64,000 nt of DNA, taken from NCBI RefSeq assembly GCF_043575855.1, contig NZ_CP144375.1, positions 2,914,001 to 2,978,000 on the forward strand, written 5' to 3'. This stretch comes from Kutzneria buriramensis. Its GTDB lineage: Bacteria; Actinomycetota; Actinomycetes; Mycobacteriales; Pseudonocardiaceae. Positions 41,764 through 50,215 of the stretch are shown in pieces. How positions within the stretch are numbered: position 1 is the stretch's first letter; each line of letters opens with the position of its first letter. The position numbers and the translations under genes were made by a program. The notes under the pieces are model-generated. The model did not search any database and had not been told where the DNA came from. It saw only the letters and a program-made list of their open reading frames with translations.

Positions 41764-42717
41764 CTATGCCGGCGCGCAGTCCTTGAGCTCCGGGAACTCG
41801 TCGAGATGCACGGCCAGCCAGTCGCGATAACAGGGATGGCGGTCGGCCTGCGCGCGCAGCGTTCTTCGGATGGCGCTGAGCAGCCGCCGCCGACCGGTGT
41901 GATTGCGCCAGCCCCGACGCCACACCATCGTCAGCCGACTGCCCGTGACCCCCGGCAGCGGGACCAGGGCGACATCGTCGAGCTGGGCGCTGGGCACCGT
42001 CAGCGCGACCACGCCCGCGTCACGCACCCAGTTCATCGCCTCGGCCTGTCCGGAGACGTAGTGCAGCACGGTCGGCCGCACGGCCTCGAGCAGTTCCTGT
42101 TCCACGTTGTGCAGCCAGTGTCCCGGCGCGTGGCGGACCCAGGGCAGTTGATCCAGCTCGCCGACGCACGTGATCGGATCTCGGCTGAGCCGGTGCGTGC
42201 TGGGCACCGCGAGCCAGGTCGGCTCCCGCATGACCAGCTGCGAGTCCAGGGTGCTGTCCGGCAGTTCCGGCGGCCCGGCGGTTTCCGGGCCGCGCACCAG
42301 CGCCGCCGTGTACTCACCGCGGACGACAGCGTCGAGCGCGCCGTCGGGATCCAGCGACGAGGTCCGCACCTCGTACCCGGCCAACTGATCGCGCAGGCCC
42401 TGCCAGAACACCGCCGGCTCCCACTCGGCGCTGACCACCCCGAGCACGTCGGTCACGGGTGAGGCGGCCTCGGCGAGCACCGCGTCGGCGCTGCGGGCGA
42501 GATCGACGAGCATCGGGATGAGGCGCTCGCCGAGCGGCGTCGGCGTGATGCCGGTGCGCGAGCGGACGAAGAGCTCGCCGCCGATCGTCTTCTCGATCCG
42601 GCGCAGTTGCGCGGTCAGGCTCGGCTGCGGCAGCGACAGGCTGGCGGCCGCCTTGGAGATGCTGCCCAACTCGGCCACGGCCGCGACGACGCGGGCGTGT
42701 CGGACTTCCAGGCGCAT
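41764..42717 (-). CDS. LysR-family transcriptional regulator
   Basis: A 317-residue regulator. The N-terminal helix-turn-helix (AVAELGSISKAAASLSLPQPSLTAQLRRIE split at SKAAASLSLPQPS) and the linker helix are clear. Residues 95-290 form the effector-binding domain (VRTSSLDPDGALDAVVRGEYTAALV split at residues of the first lobe). LysR proteins often sense a small pathway metabolite. Here there is no divergent gene, so its target is not obvious; it lies downstream of the free-standing A domain, across a 293-base gap that should hold its own promoter. Confidence 0.9.
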   Translation of the reverse strand: MRLEVRHARVVAAVAELGSISKAAASLSLPQPSLTAQLRRIEKTIGGELFVRSRTGITPTPLGERLIPMLVDLARSADAVLAEAASPVTDVLGVVSAEWEPAVFWQGLRDQLAGYEVRTSSLDPDGALDAVVRGEYTAALVRGPETAGPPELPDSTLDSQLVMREPTWLAVPSTHRLSRDPITCVGELDQLPWVRHAPGHWLHNVEQELLEAVRPTVLHYVSGQAEAMNWVRDAGVVALTVPSAQLDDVALVPLPGVTGSRLTMVWRRGWRNHTGRRRLLSAIRRTLRAQADRHPCYRDWLAVHLDEFPELKDCAPA

Positions 42718-43010
42718 GTCAACGCGCCGATCGCAGCTGAGTTCCGCCCCCTCGACCGCATTTCACCGGCGCCGGTGAACTTCGAATGGCCAATCGTAAG
42801 AGCCGCCCTGTTTCTGGACGGCGTCCAGCGTTTGCCCACGGTTGCCCGTTTCGCATCGATTTCCCCCTGTTGCGTGCGATACATACAGCCTACCCGCCAG
42901 CCACAACCCCCATCACGGCGAAAAGAGGATTTCTCGAATTTGCCCGTGTCTACCACCCGGTAGCCCGTGTTCGAGGCGTTTGCGAGCCACCGCGCCTGAG
43001 CAGGCCGGAC
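42718..43010. other. Gap between LysR gene and adenylation gene
   Basis: This 293-base stretch is less GC-rich than its surroundings. It includes ATACATACAGCC near 42880 and AAAAGAGGATTTCTCGAATTT near 42918 (given in pieces: AAAAGAGGATTTC, TCGAATTTG). It probably carries the LysR promoter. I see no credible gene in it. Confidence 0.5.
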
Positions 43011-44585
43011 TCAGTCGGTCCGGGCTTCGGCGGCGGCCCGGGTGGCCGCCACGTCGCACTTGCCGTTGGCGGAAAGCACGATCTCGGGCACCAGCCGCAC
43101 CCGCTCCGGCACCAGCGCCTCGGGCAGCGCGGCCGCCAGCACCGCGCGCACCTCCGCGGCCAGGTCGCGGTCACCCGTGTCGGCGGCGACCACAAAGGCA
43201 TCCACGGTGTCCACCACGTCACGCACGATGTCGAAGGCCACCGCCGCCACCCCGGGCACCCGCAGCACGTGGTGGCGCAACTCGTCCAGCTCGATCCGGT
43301 AGCCGTTGACCTTGACCTGGTCGTCCAGCCGGCCGAGGTGCACCAGGCCGTGTCCGGGCACGTGCCGGACCAGGTCGCCGGTGCGGTATGCCCGGCCGGC
43401 GCCGCCGCCGAGCTCGCGCTCGTCGAGAAAGCCGCCGGTCGCGCCGCCGAGATAACCGGCGGCCACGGCCCGCCCGGCCACCACCAGCTCGCCGGGCTCG
43501 CCGGGCCGGGTCGGCCGCAACTGGTCGTCGAGCACGTATCCCCTGGTGTTCCAGACCGGCAGCCCGATGGGCACCGTCGGCAGGTCCGGCGCCGAGTGAC
43601 GGTCGAAGCGATAGCCGAAGCAGCCGATCGTGGTCTCGGTCGGCCCGTAGTGATTGACCAGCCGCACCCCGTCCAACCGGTCGCCGATCGACCGGATCAG
43701 GCCGGCGTCCAGCGCCTCGCCGCCGAACATCAGCACCCCGGTCAGCTCACGGTAGGCCGGCGGCGGGGACATCTCCTCGAACAGCCGCGCGTGCGACGGG
43801 GTCAGCTTCAGCACCGAGTGGCGCGGGGTCCTGGCCGCGAACAGCGCGTCGCGGTCCCACGCGCCGGCCGCCACGACAACCCGGCCACCATGCGCGAGCG
43901 GCACCCACAGCGAGGTCAGCGCCAGGTCGTAGCCGAGGCTGGCGAACAGCGGGCTGCCGTCGCGGGTCCCGCCGACCAGCCAGTCGCACCAGCTCACGTA
44001 GTTGACCAGCGAACCGTGTTCGACGATGACCCCCTTCGGCGTGCCCGTCGAACCGGAGGTGAACACCACGTACGCGGGATCGGCGGGATGGGGCTCCGGG
44101 TGGCCGGACAGATCCGCCGGCCGGCCGGCCGCTCCCACCTCGGCCGCGTCGACCACGGACAGCGGCCCGGTGTCGCGTGGCAGCCTCGCCGCCCGGCCGT
44201 CGTGCACCAGCGCGACCGGGCCGGCGGCGGCGAGGACCGCGGCGATCCGCGCCGCCGGATGCGCCGGGTCCACCGGCACGTACGCCGCCCGCAGTCGCAT
44301 CACGGCCAGCGCGGCGGCGATCACCGTCGGACTGCGCTCGGCCCACAGCGCGACCCGGTCGCCGGCTCGCACGCCGGCGTCGAGCAGGGCGGCGGCGATC
44401 CGCTCGGCCCGCGTCCACAGCTGGCCGTAGGTCCAGCGGCCGCCGGCGAATTCCACGGCGACGCGGCCCGGCTCGTACGCGGCCTGTCCGCGTATCAGTG
44501 CGACCAGCGATTCAGCGGCGAGCGGTCGTTGTTCGGAAATAATCGGATACGCGAAGTCAGCGTGCGGGATCATCTCGTTTCCCAT
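43011..44585 (-). CDS. Free-standing NRPS adenylation domain, Asp-type code
   Basis: A 524-residue amino-acid adenylation enzyme with no C, T or TE domain. Core motifs are present: FTSGSTGTPKGVIVEHG (A3), NHYGPTETTIG (A5), YRTGDLVR (A7), GRLDDQVKVNGYRIELDEL (A8) and a catalytic Lys in SANGKCD (A10). The hand-read code is DLTKMGHIG, very close to known Asp codes. It would activate Asp as the adenylate and load it on a carrier protein in trans, but no matching stand-alone PCP is seen. It could charge the PKS ACP or an NRPS T domain, or feed a SyrP-like hydroxylation. It follows the MacB-type permease by 52 bases. Confidence 0.9.
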   Translation of the reverse strand: MGNEMIPHADFAYPIISEQRPLAAESLVALIRGQAAYEPGRVAVEFAGGRWTYGQLWTRAERIAAALLDAGVRAGDRVALWAERSPTVIAAALAVMRLRAAYVPVDPAHPAARIAAVLAAAGPVALVHDGRAARLPRDTGPLSVVDAAEVGAAGRPADLSGHPEPHPADPAYVVFTSGSTGTPKGVIVEHGSLVNYVSWCDWLVGGTRDGSPLFASLGYDLALTSLWVPLAHGGRVVVAAGAWDRDALFAARTPRHSVLKLTPSHARLFEEMSPPPAYRELTGVLMFGGEALDAGLIRSIGDRLDGVRLVNHYGPTETTIGCFGYRFDRHSAPDLPTVPIGLPVWNTRGYVLDDQLRPTRPGEPGELVVAGRAVAAGYLGGATGGFLDERELGGGAGRAYRTGDLVRHVPGHGLVHLGRLDDQVKVNGYRIELDELRHHVLRVPGVAAVAFDIVRDVVDTVDAFVVAADTGDRDLAAEVRAVLAAALPEALVPERVRLVPEIVLSANGKCDVAATRAAAEARTD

Positions 44586-44637
44586 TCTTATCCGTTTCCG
44601 GCGGCCGGAGCCGCCGATTCGGCGGATCCGGGGTCGG

Positions 44638-47172
44638 TCAGTCGGCGGCCGCGTCGACGGGCCGCGCGCGCAGGCAGAGTCCGGCCGGCACGAGCGTGGT
44701 GGCCATGGTCAGCGCCACCGCCACCACGATGATCACGACGTAGATCGCCGGCGAGCCCGACGGCCACGGACTGCCGCTGAGCGCCAGGCCGAAGGGCACC
44801 AGGGTCGCGGCGGCCACGGCGGTGCCCAGCAGCACGCCGGCGACCGCGATCACACCGGCCTCCACCGCCATCATGCGCAGCACCTGGGGACTGGTGAAGC
44901 CGGTCAGCCGTTGCAGCGCGAACTCCCGGCGACGCTCGGCGGTGGCCACGACGGTGGTGTTCACCAGTGAGATCAGCGCGTAGCCGACGATCATCGCGGC
45001 CATCAGGTAGTTGACCCAGGCGCCGGTCTGCTGCTGCTCGGCGAAGGACGCGGTGATCGCGGCCCGGTCGGCGACCTGCACGCCGGGCTGGCGCGCCACC
45101 AGCTCGTCGAGTCGGGCGACCACCTGCGCCGGCTCGGTTCCGGGCGCCGCCCGGACCAGGATCCGGGTCGCCAGGCCGGCGGTGGTGTGCGCGACCAGCA
45201 GCGGCTCGGGCACCAGCGCGGTGGGAAAGCCCTTGGCCGTGGGGAAAAGCGCGACGACCTTGAGCCGGTGGGCGCTGCCGTCGCCCAGCTGCATCGTGAC
45301 GGTGTCGCCCAGCCCGGCTTTCACCTGTCGGGCCTGGTCCTCAGGCAGGGCAACGGAATCACCACGCAGCGCGGTGAGCGTGCCGCCGGACGGCGTGAAC
45401 GCGGTGAGCTCCGCCGCCGCGTCGGCGTCGACGCCCTGCACGGGAATCTCGTTCACGCTCAACCGCTTCGTCCTGCTGCCCGGATCCATGGGCCGGTCGA
45501 GGTAGCCCGTGCTGGTGACGAACGCCGACGCCGCGCCGACGCCCGGCGTGCCGGCGATCCGGCCCACGAGCTCCGGCGGGAAGCCGCCGGCGGTGGAGGT
45601 CACCACCGCGTCGGCCCGCAGGCTCTCCGCGTAGACCCGTTGGGCCACCGCCGTCGACGACGTCTGGAGGTAGATCAGCGCGATGGCCAGGCCGGTTGCG
45701 AGCATGACCGGCGTGACGGCCCCCGCCACGCGGATCCGTCCGGTCCGGGAGTTGACGGCGGCGAGGTGACCGGGCAGTCCGAACATGCCGCGGGCCAACG
45801 GAAGCAGCACGGCCAGCACGACCCGCGTGACCCCGGGCGCGAGCAGGGCGACGCCGGCCGCCCACAGCATCGCCGACGGCCCCGCGGTGCTCGCCGCCAC
45901 CGACCCGGTCATCACGAGCGCGGTGACCAGCGCGAGCGCGGTCGCCCCGGCCAGGGTGAGCACCGCGAACACCAGGCGCGTCGGGCTGAGCCAGCGGCGT
46001 GGCAGTTCCGCCTCGGACAGCGCCTCGACCGGCCGGGCCAGCGCGGAGCCCCGCGCCGCCACCGCTGTGGCGACAAACGCCGTGCCCAGGCCGATGGCCG
46101 CCGAACTGACCGTCGGAATCCAGTGCTGCTCGTACACGATCAGCGGCGACACGACGCCTGCGGCGGCGAGCCGGCCGAGCAGCCAACTGCCGAGCAGACT
46201 GCCCGGCACCGCCGCCAGGGCCACCGCGAGCACCCCGACGGCCATGCTCTCGCCGAGCAGCATCCTGCGCAGCTGGCGCGGAGTGACGCCGATCGCCCGC
46301 AGCAGAGCCAGTTCCCGCCGGCGTTGCCGGAGCAGCAGGGCCAGCGTGCTGCCGACGACGAACACCGTGACCAGCGCGGCGATGCCGCCGGTGACCGCGG
46401 CGACCGGGATGAGGCGGCCGCCGGCCGAGAGGACCTCGGGGAACTCGGCCGTGCCCCGGTCGTCGCCGAGCAGGACCACGGCCGGCGTGTCCACGAGGGC
46501 GCGCTCGATGTCGTCGCCGACGTGCGCGGGATCCGCGCCCGGGGCGAGGAACACCCCGAACGAGTCCACAACTCCCGGTGGGCCGAAGAGCGTGGCCGCC
46601 TCGCCGTCGTCGAAGAACATCGCCGTGGCCTCGACCGCGCCGGCGGCGACACCGGACACGCGGAACTGTTGCCGCGCACCGCGCACGAGCAGGGAGACGT
46701 CATCGCCGACGGAACTGTTGAGCCGGGTCGCCAGCGCCTGATCGAGCACGACCTGATCGCTGCCGGTCGGCGCGACGCCACGGACCAGTCGGTACGGCGC
46801 GAGCGCGGCGGAACTCCAGCCGTGGCCGACGGTCTGCGCGCCGACCGTGCCGTAGCGGGTCATGGCGGCCACCGGGAAGGAGACGTCGGGGTGCACCGCC
46901 GTCACACCGGCGACCGCCCGAACCCGTACGGCGGCGTCAGCGGCCAGCCGGGCTCGTTCCGGCAATGTCTTGTTGCGGCTGGGATTGCTCTGGTCCGCGG
47001 TGACGATGACCGGCGCGGCGGCCAGCCGCTGCGGGTGCACGGTGGTGCGGATGCCGGTCTCCAGCAGCCCGCCGCAGGCCATCACGATCACGGCGCCGAA
47101 CAGCAGCGCGACGAACGAGGCCAGGAAGCCGGCCTTGCGCAGCCGCAGCGTCTGCAGCACGAGCCGGAACAT
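44638..47172 (-). CDS. MacB/FtsX-type ABC transporter permease
   Basis: An 844-residue permease with two FtsX repeats: an N-terminal helix and large outer loop, then helices near residues 265-370, central helices, another outer loop and C-terminal helices near 720-840. RQRRRELALLRAIGVTPRQLRRMLLGE (split: RRRELALLRAIGVTPRQL) and AERRREFALQRLTGFTSPQV are the two cytoplasmic coupling blocks. Its ATG overlaps the ATPase stop (TGATG). It probably exports a cluster product, or protects the cell envelope from it, using mechanical coupling rather than a closed channel. The earlier start is within the ATPase gene and is rejected. Confidence 0.92.
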   Translation of the reverse strand: MFRLVLQTLRLRKAGFLASFVALLFGAVIVMACGGLLETGIRTTVHPQRLAAAPVIVTADQSNPSRNKTLPERARLAADAAVRVRAVAGVTAVHPDVSFPVAAMTRYGTVGAQTVGHGWSSAALAPYRLVRGVAPTGSDQVVLDQALATRLNSSVGDDVSLLVRGARQQFRVSGVAAGAVEATAMFFDDGEAATLFGPPGVVDSFGVFLAPGADPAHVGDDIERALVDTPAVVLLGDDRGTAEFPEVLSAGGRLIPVAAVTGGIAALVTVFVVGSTLALLLRQRRRELALLRAIGVTPRQLRRMLLGESMAVGVLAVALAAVPGSLLGSWLLGRLAAAGVVSPLIVYEQHWIPTVSSAAIGLGTAFVATAVAARGSALARPVEALSEAELPRRWLSPTRLVFAVLTLAGATALALVTALVMTGSVAASTAGPSAMLWAAGVALLAPGVTRVVLAVLLPLARGMFGLPGHLAAVNSRTGRIRVAGAVTPVMLATGLAIALIYLQTSSTAVAQRVYAESLRADAVVTSTAGGFPPELVGRIAGTPGVGAASAFVTSTGYLDRPMDPGSRTKRLSVNEIPVQGVDADAAAELTAFTPSGGTLTALRGDSVALPEDQARQVKAGLGDTVTMQLGDGSAHRLKVVALFPTAKGFPTALVPEPLLVAHTTAGLATRILVRAAPGTEPAQVVARLDELVARQPGVQVADRAAITASFAEQQQTGAWVNYLMAAMIVGYALISLVNTTVVATAERRREFALQRLTGFTSPQVLRMMAVEAGVIAVAGVLLGTAVAAATLVPFGLALSGSPWPSGSPAIYVVIIVVAVALTMATTLVPAGLCLRARPVDAAAD

Positions 47173-47963
47173 CAGAGCACCCGCCCCGTGAACCGGCCGG
47201 CCGAGACCGGCTCGCCCCACGCGCCCAGCCGGGTCATGCGTTCGGCGACGGCGATCGGCGTCGGCTGGTGCACCTCGCTGATCACCTGGCCGTCGGCGAG
47301 GAACACCACGCGGTCGGCATGCGCGGCCACCACCGGGTCGTGCGTGACCACAACGGCGGTCTGGCCGGCGCCGCGTACCGCCCGCCCGAGCAGCTCCAGC
47401 ACGTCGCGAGCGGTGTGCGTGTCCAGGGCGCCGGTCGGCTCGTCACCGAAGATCACCGCCGGCCGCGTGATCAGCGCCCGGGCGATGGCGACCCGCTGCT
47501 GCTGGCCGCCGGACAGCTGGGCCGGCCGGTGGTCGGCGCGGTCGGCGAGGCCGACCTGCTCGACGGCCTCGCGGACCCGCCGGGGCTCCGGCGCGCGGCC
47601 GGCCAGCCGCAGCGGCAGGGCGACGTTCTCCAGCACGGTCAGCGCCGGCAACAGGTTGAACGACTGGAAGACGAAGCCGATCCGGTCCCGGCGCAGCTCG
47701 GTGAGCTGCCGTTCGGTGAGCCCGGTGAGTTCCTCCCCGTCCAGCACGACGGATCCGGCCGTCGGCCGGTCCAGTCCCGCGGCGCAGTGCAGGAACGTGC
47801 TCTTGCCGGATCCGGACGGTCCCATCACGGCCGTGAAGGTGCCGCGACGGAACCCGATCGTGACCCCGTCCAGCGCGGTCACGCCCGCGCGACCGCCGTA
47901 GACCTTGCTGACCGCGCTGAGGCTGACCACGTCCGCGCCGCCGCGCGTCGACTCCTGGCGCAT
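47172..47963 (-). CDS. MacB/LolD-type ABC transporter ATPase
   Basis: A 263-residue ATPase. Walker A is GPSGSGKSTFLHC, the signature is LSGGQQQRVAIARAL, Walker B is VIFGDEPTGALD, and the H-loop is VVVTHDPVVAAHADRV. The order RRDRIGFVFQSFNLLPALTVLENVALP (split: GFVFQSFNLLPALTV) is standard for LolD/MacB proteins. I chose ATG 47963 with AGGGGGG upstream; the longer frame would start within the 26-bp operator. It leads an operon with the permease and the Asp-type adenylation gene. Confidence 0.92.
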   Translation of the reverse strand: MRQESTRGGADVVSLSAVSKVYGGRAGVTALDGVTIGFRRGTFTAVMGPSGSGKSTFLHCAAGLDRPTAGSVVLDGEELTGLTERQLTELRRDRIGFVFQSFNLLPALTVLENVALPLRLAGRAPEPRRVREAVEQVGLADRADHRPAQLSGGQQQRVAIARALITRPAVIFGDEPTGALDTHTARDVLELLGRAVRGAGQTAVVVTHDPVVAAHADRVVFLADGQVISEVHQPTPIAVAERMTRLGAWGEPVSAGRFTGRVL

Positions 47964-47981
47964 CGATCCCCCCTGAACTAG

Positions 47982-48007
47982 CACCTGATAGAAAACTCTG
48001 ACAGGTG
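47982..48007. promoter_or_regulatory. 26-bp operator CACCTG-N14-CAGGTG before the MacB-type exporter
   Basis: Arms CACCTG (47982-47987) and CAGGTG (48002-48007). On the minus strand TTGACT (48024-48019) lies 11 bases before the operator, exactly as TTGACA does at the MMPL gene. The operator covers the -10 zone (CAGAGT). This points to joint control of both exporters by one repressor. Confidence 0.75.
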
Positions 48008-48053
48008 GTAGTTCACGGAGTCAAGTGGGGGCGGCGGCCTCAGGGCCCGGCGG

Positions 48054-48218
48054 TCACTCCGCCAGACTGGCCGACCGACTCGGGCACTCCTGCTTCTCCA
48101 CCATCTTCTCGGCGCTCTCGTTGGCCTCTTCGGCGTGCTGGTCGGCCTCGTGGCTCTGCCGGCCCAACTCGGTCCGGCCGGCCGGGAACCCGTCGTGCTC
48201 CTCGCCGGTGGTGAACTG
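48054..48218 (-). pseudogene. Truncated duplicate of the WXG-type gene at 56727
   Basis: These 165 bases align without gaps to 56727-56891, with about 17 differences by hand count (roughly 90% identity). They encode QFTTGEEHDGFPAG through the end KQECPSRSASLAE, the last 54 residues of the larger protein. There is no start codon in frame and similarity stops sharply at 48219. It is a dead fragment of a gene duplicate, lying 8.7 kb from the intact copy and in the same direction. Confidence 0.85.
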
Positions 48219-48310
48219 CGGTCATGGACACCACTCCGCGCGTTCTGGAGAAATTGTGCGTCGAACTTCGTCGCCGGTCACATGACGTCCGGACTGCTTC
48301 CAATAGGGCA

Positions 48311-48340
48311 CGCCGTGGGCAGCGGATGCCGCCCACGGCG
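48311..48340. terminator. 10-bp perfect hairpin after the secreted NlpC-like gene
   Basis: Arms CGCCGTGGGC (48311-48320) and GCCCACGGCG (48331-48340) around a 10-base loop, 15 bases beyond the stop of the minus-strand gene that ends at 48356. Confidence 0.6.
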
Positions 48341-48355
48341 ATGGATTGCGCAGTC

Positions 48356-49939
48356 TCAGATTCCGGGGCCGTTGGGGCCCACGAGCGACCAACCCGACCA
48401 CGGCGCAGAACCGCCGGGCGTCTGGGACTTCTGATAGACGCCGCCCGGGTTTGAACCCAGGACAACCAGGGTGCCGTTCTGATCGGCGCCGACGGCGACA
48501 TCGGTACCGCCACCACCGAAATCGGTCTCCCAGTTGGACCAACCACCATCGGACGCGGTCTGATAGACGTGCTGCGCCACCGATCCGTTGATCGCGAACA
48601 CCTCGATGCGGCCGTCAGGAGCGTTGGCAGCGGCCAGGCGAGCGTTCCCCGGACCGGAGTGACCGCCGGCATCGGTCATCTCCGACCACCCGGACCAATG
48701 ACTCGGGTCATCCGAGTTGTACTTGTGCCAAATACCGCCGCCGTTGGACGCGACCACCTCGAGCCGACCCGACTTGTTCCTGCCGACGGCGATGTCATAA
48801 CCACCACCACCGAAGTTCGCCTCCCAGTTCGACCAGCCGCCGTCGGTCGCGGTCTGATAAACGTGCTCGAACACACCGTCGTTGATCGCGAACACCTCGA
48901 TCCGACCGTCCCCGGAGGTGGTGGCCACCAAGCGGGAATTCCCCGGGCCGGAGTTGCCCGTCGGATCGGTCATCGGCGACCAGCCCGACCAGTAACCGGG
49001 CGTCTCGGGCGACTGATACTTGTGCCACACACCGCCGCCGTTGGACGCGACCACCTCGAGCCGACCCGACTTGTTCCTGCCGACGGCGATGTCATAACCA
49101 CCACCGCCGAAACTGGTCTCCCAATTCGACCAGCCACCATTGACCGCGACCTGATACAGATGCTCCGCCACATCATTGTTGATCGCGAACAACTCCAGCC
49201 GACCGTCACCCGCCGGCGCAATAGCCAGATGCGCCCCACCGGGACCACCGATCGCCGCCCACGGCGCCCACGGACCATTCACCGAGGTCTGATACGTGTG
49301 ATAGATCTGGTCACCGCCACTCGCGAACGCCTCCAGTCGACCGTCCGCCGACGCCGCGGTCACCATACGATGCCCGGCAATGGTCGGCGCCGGGCCGTCG
49401 TCCCGGATGTTCTTGTAGCGGTAGGCGATGTAGCTGTTGTTGGGATGCCCGTCGAGACTGCCATTGTTGATGTTGGTATGCAGATGCCTGACGGGAGTGC
49501 TGCCGAAGGAGTAGTAGCTGAAGTTCCCATTGCCGTCGTCCCAGTGGTCGAACAGGAACGTGTGACCGTCTCCGGGGTAGATTCCAGCGGATCTGTCGAG
49601 GAAGTCGCCGGGTTTGAGATCCGCCCGGTCGATCTGAACGGCGTAGCCCGGCAATCCTTCGGTATTGGGATCGGCGGCGAGATGCAGCGCCATGGAGACG
49701 TAGCCGGAACAGTCGTGTCGGTAGGTTCCGTCACCGCCGGGACCCGCGGACGTGACGTTCGGGTCATAAGGGCCGGGCTGGTTGTCGACCCAGTACTGAG
49801 CGCGGCTGATGACCTCGGATCGGGTGATCGGGCCGCCGAGGGTCGATGCCGCATGCGCCGCCGTAGGCGCCACAACGGACGCCCCGGCCAGCAACAATTC
49901 CAGCACCGGCAGCGTGGCGAGCAGGTTTCGTAACTTCAT
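48356..49939 (-). CDS. Secreted NlpC/P60-like hydrolase with PLL-type beta-propeller
   Basis: A 527-residue secreted protein. The signal peptide is residues 1-30 (LATLPVLELLLAGASVVAPTAAHAAS, cleavage near AHA-A). Residues 40-175 resemble an NlpC/P60 cysteine peptidase: RHDCSGYVSMALH holds the Cys and PGDGHTFLFDHW the His. Residues 190-527 are about seven short repeats of the type GRLEVFAINxxxxxHxYQ and GGWSNWExxFGG, as in PLL-like lectin propellers. It may cleave peptidoglycan or another polymer while the propeller binds glycan; neither substrate can be read from sequence. GGGGGAG precedes ATG 49939. It is divergent from the AfsR-like gene. Confidence 0.75.
   Translation of the reverse strand: MKLRNLLATLPVLELLLAGASVVAPTAAHAASTLGGPITRSEVISRAQYWVDNQPGPYDPNVTSAGPGGDGTYRHDCSGYVSMALHLAADPNTEGLPGYAVQIDRADLKPGDFLDRSAGIYPGDGHTFLFDHWDDGNGNFSYYSFGSTPVRHLHTNINNGSLDGHPNNSYIAYRYKNIRDDGPAPTIAGHRMVTAASADGRLEAFASGGDQIYHTYQTSVNGPWAPWAAIGGPGGAHLAIAPAGDGRLELFAINNDVAEHLYQVAVNGGWSNWETSFGGGGYDIAVGRNKSGRLEVVASNGGGVWHKYQSPETPGYWSGWSPMTDPTGNSGPGNSRLVATTSGDGRIEVFAINDGVFEHVYQTATDGGWSNWEANFGGGGYDIAVGRNKSGRLEVVASNGGGIWHKYNSDDPSHWSGWSEMTDAGGHSGPGNARLAAANAPDGRIEVFAINGSVAQHVYQTASDGGWSNWETDFGGGGTDVAVGADQNGTLVVLGSNPGGVYQKSQTPGGSAPWSGWSLVGPNGPGI
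48721..49115 (-). repeat. Nearly identical 297-bp-period repeat in the propeller
   Basis: A block of about 85 bases coding for NKSGRLEVVASNGGG and flanks occurs at about 48721-48812 and again at about 49018-49109, offset 297 bases (99 codons), with only a few differences. This two-blade unit was probably duplicated recently within the gene. Confidence 0.7.
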
Positions 49940-50054
49940 TTGTCTCCCCCTTCGTGAACTGAACGGGGCAGACGCTAACCACGGCCACTCACAGAAAACT
50001 CAGAAGAATCTGGTAGCTCTCCCAGCCGTGCGGTCAGCGACCGAGAGGTGCCGA

Positions 50055-50074
50055 ACTACGCCGATCGGCGTAGT
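50055..50074. promoter_or_regulatory. Perfect 20-bp palindrome in divergent promoter region
   Basis: ACTACGCCGATCGGCGTAGT is a perfect inverted repeat between the NlpC-like gene (start 49939) and the AfsR-like gene (start 50216). No T-run follows it, so an operator is more likely than a terminator. The binding protein is unknown; the nearby LuxR-type gene is a candidate. Confidence 0.5.
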
Positions 50075-50215
50075 GCCTGCCGGGCACTCGACGAACCGGC
50101 TGTAACGGTCGAAACGCTGAGCGCGACGAACCTTCCGAACGCTATAACTTCTGGCAGGGTTGTGACTCTGGGGGAGGACTCCGGACCGGCTTCCGGCGTC
50201 CTGGTTGGAGCCGCT

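Noticed and set aside
45310..45330. Additional CACCTGT-like operator within the MacB-type permease gene
   Set aside because: Only one arm is present and it lies in coding sequence with no matching CAGGTG at the 14-base spacing.
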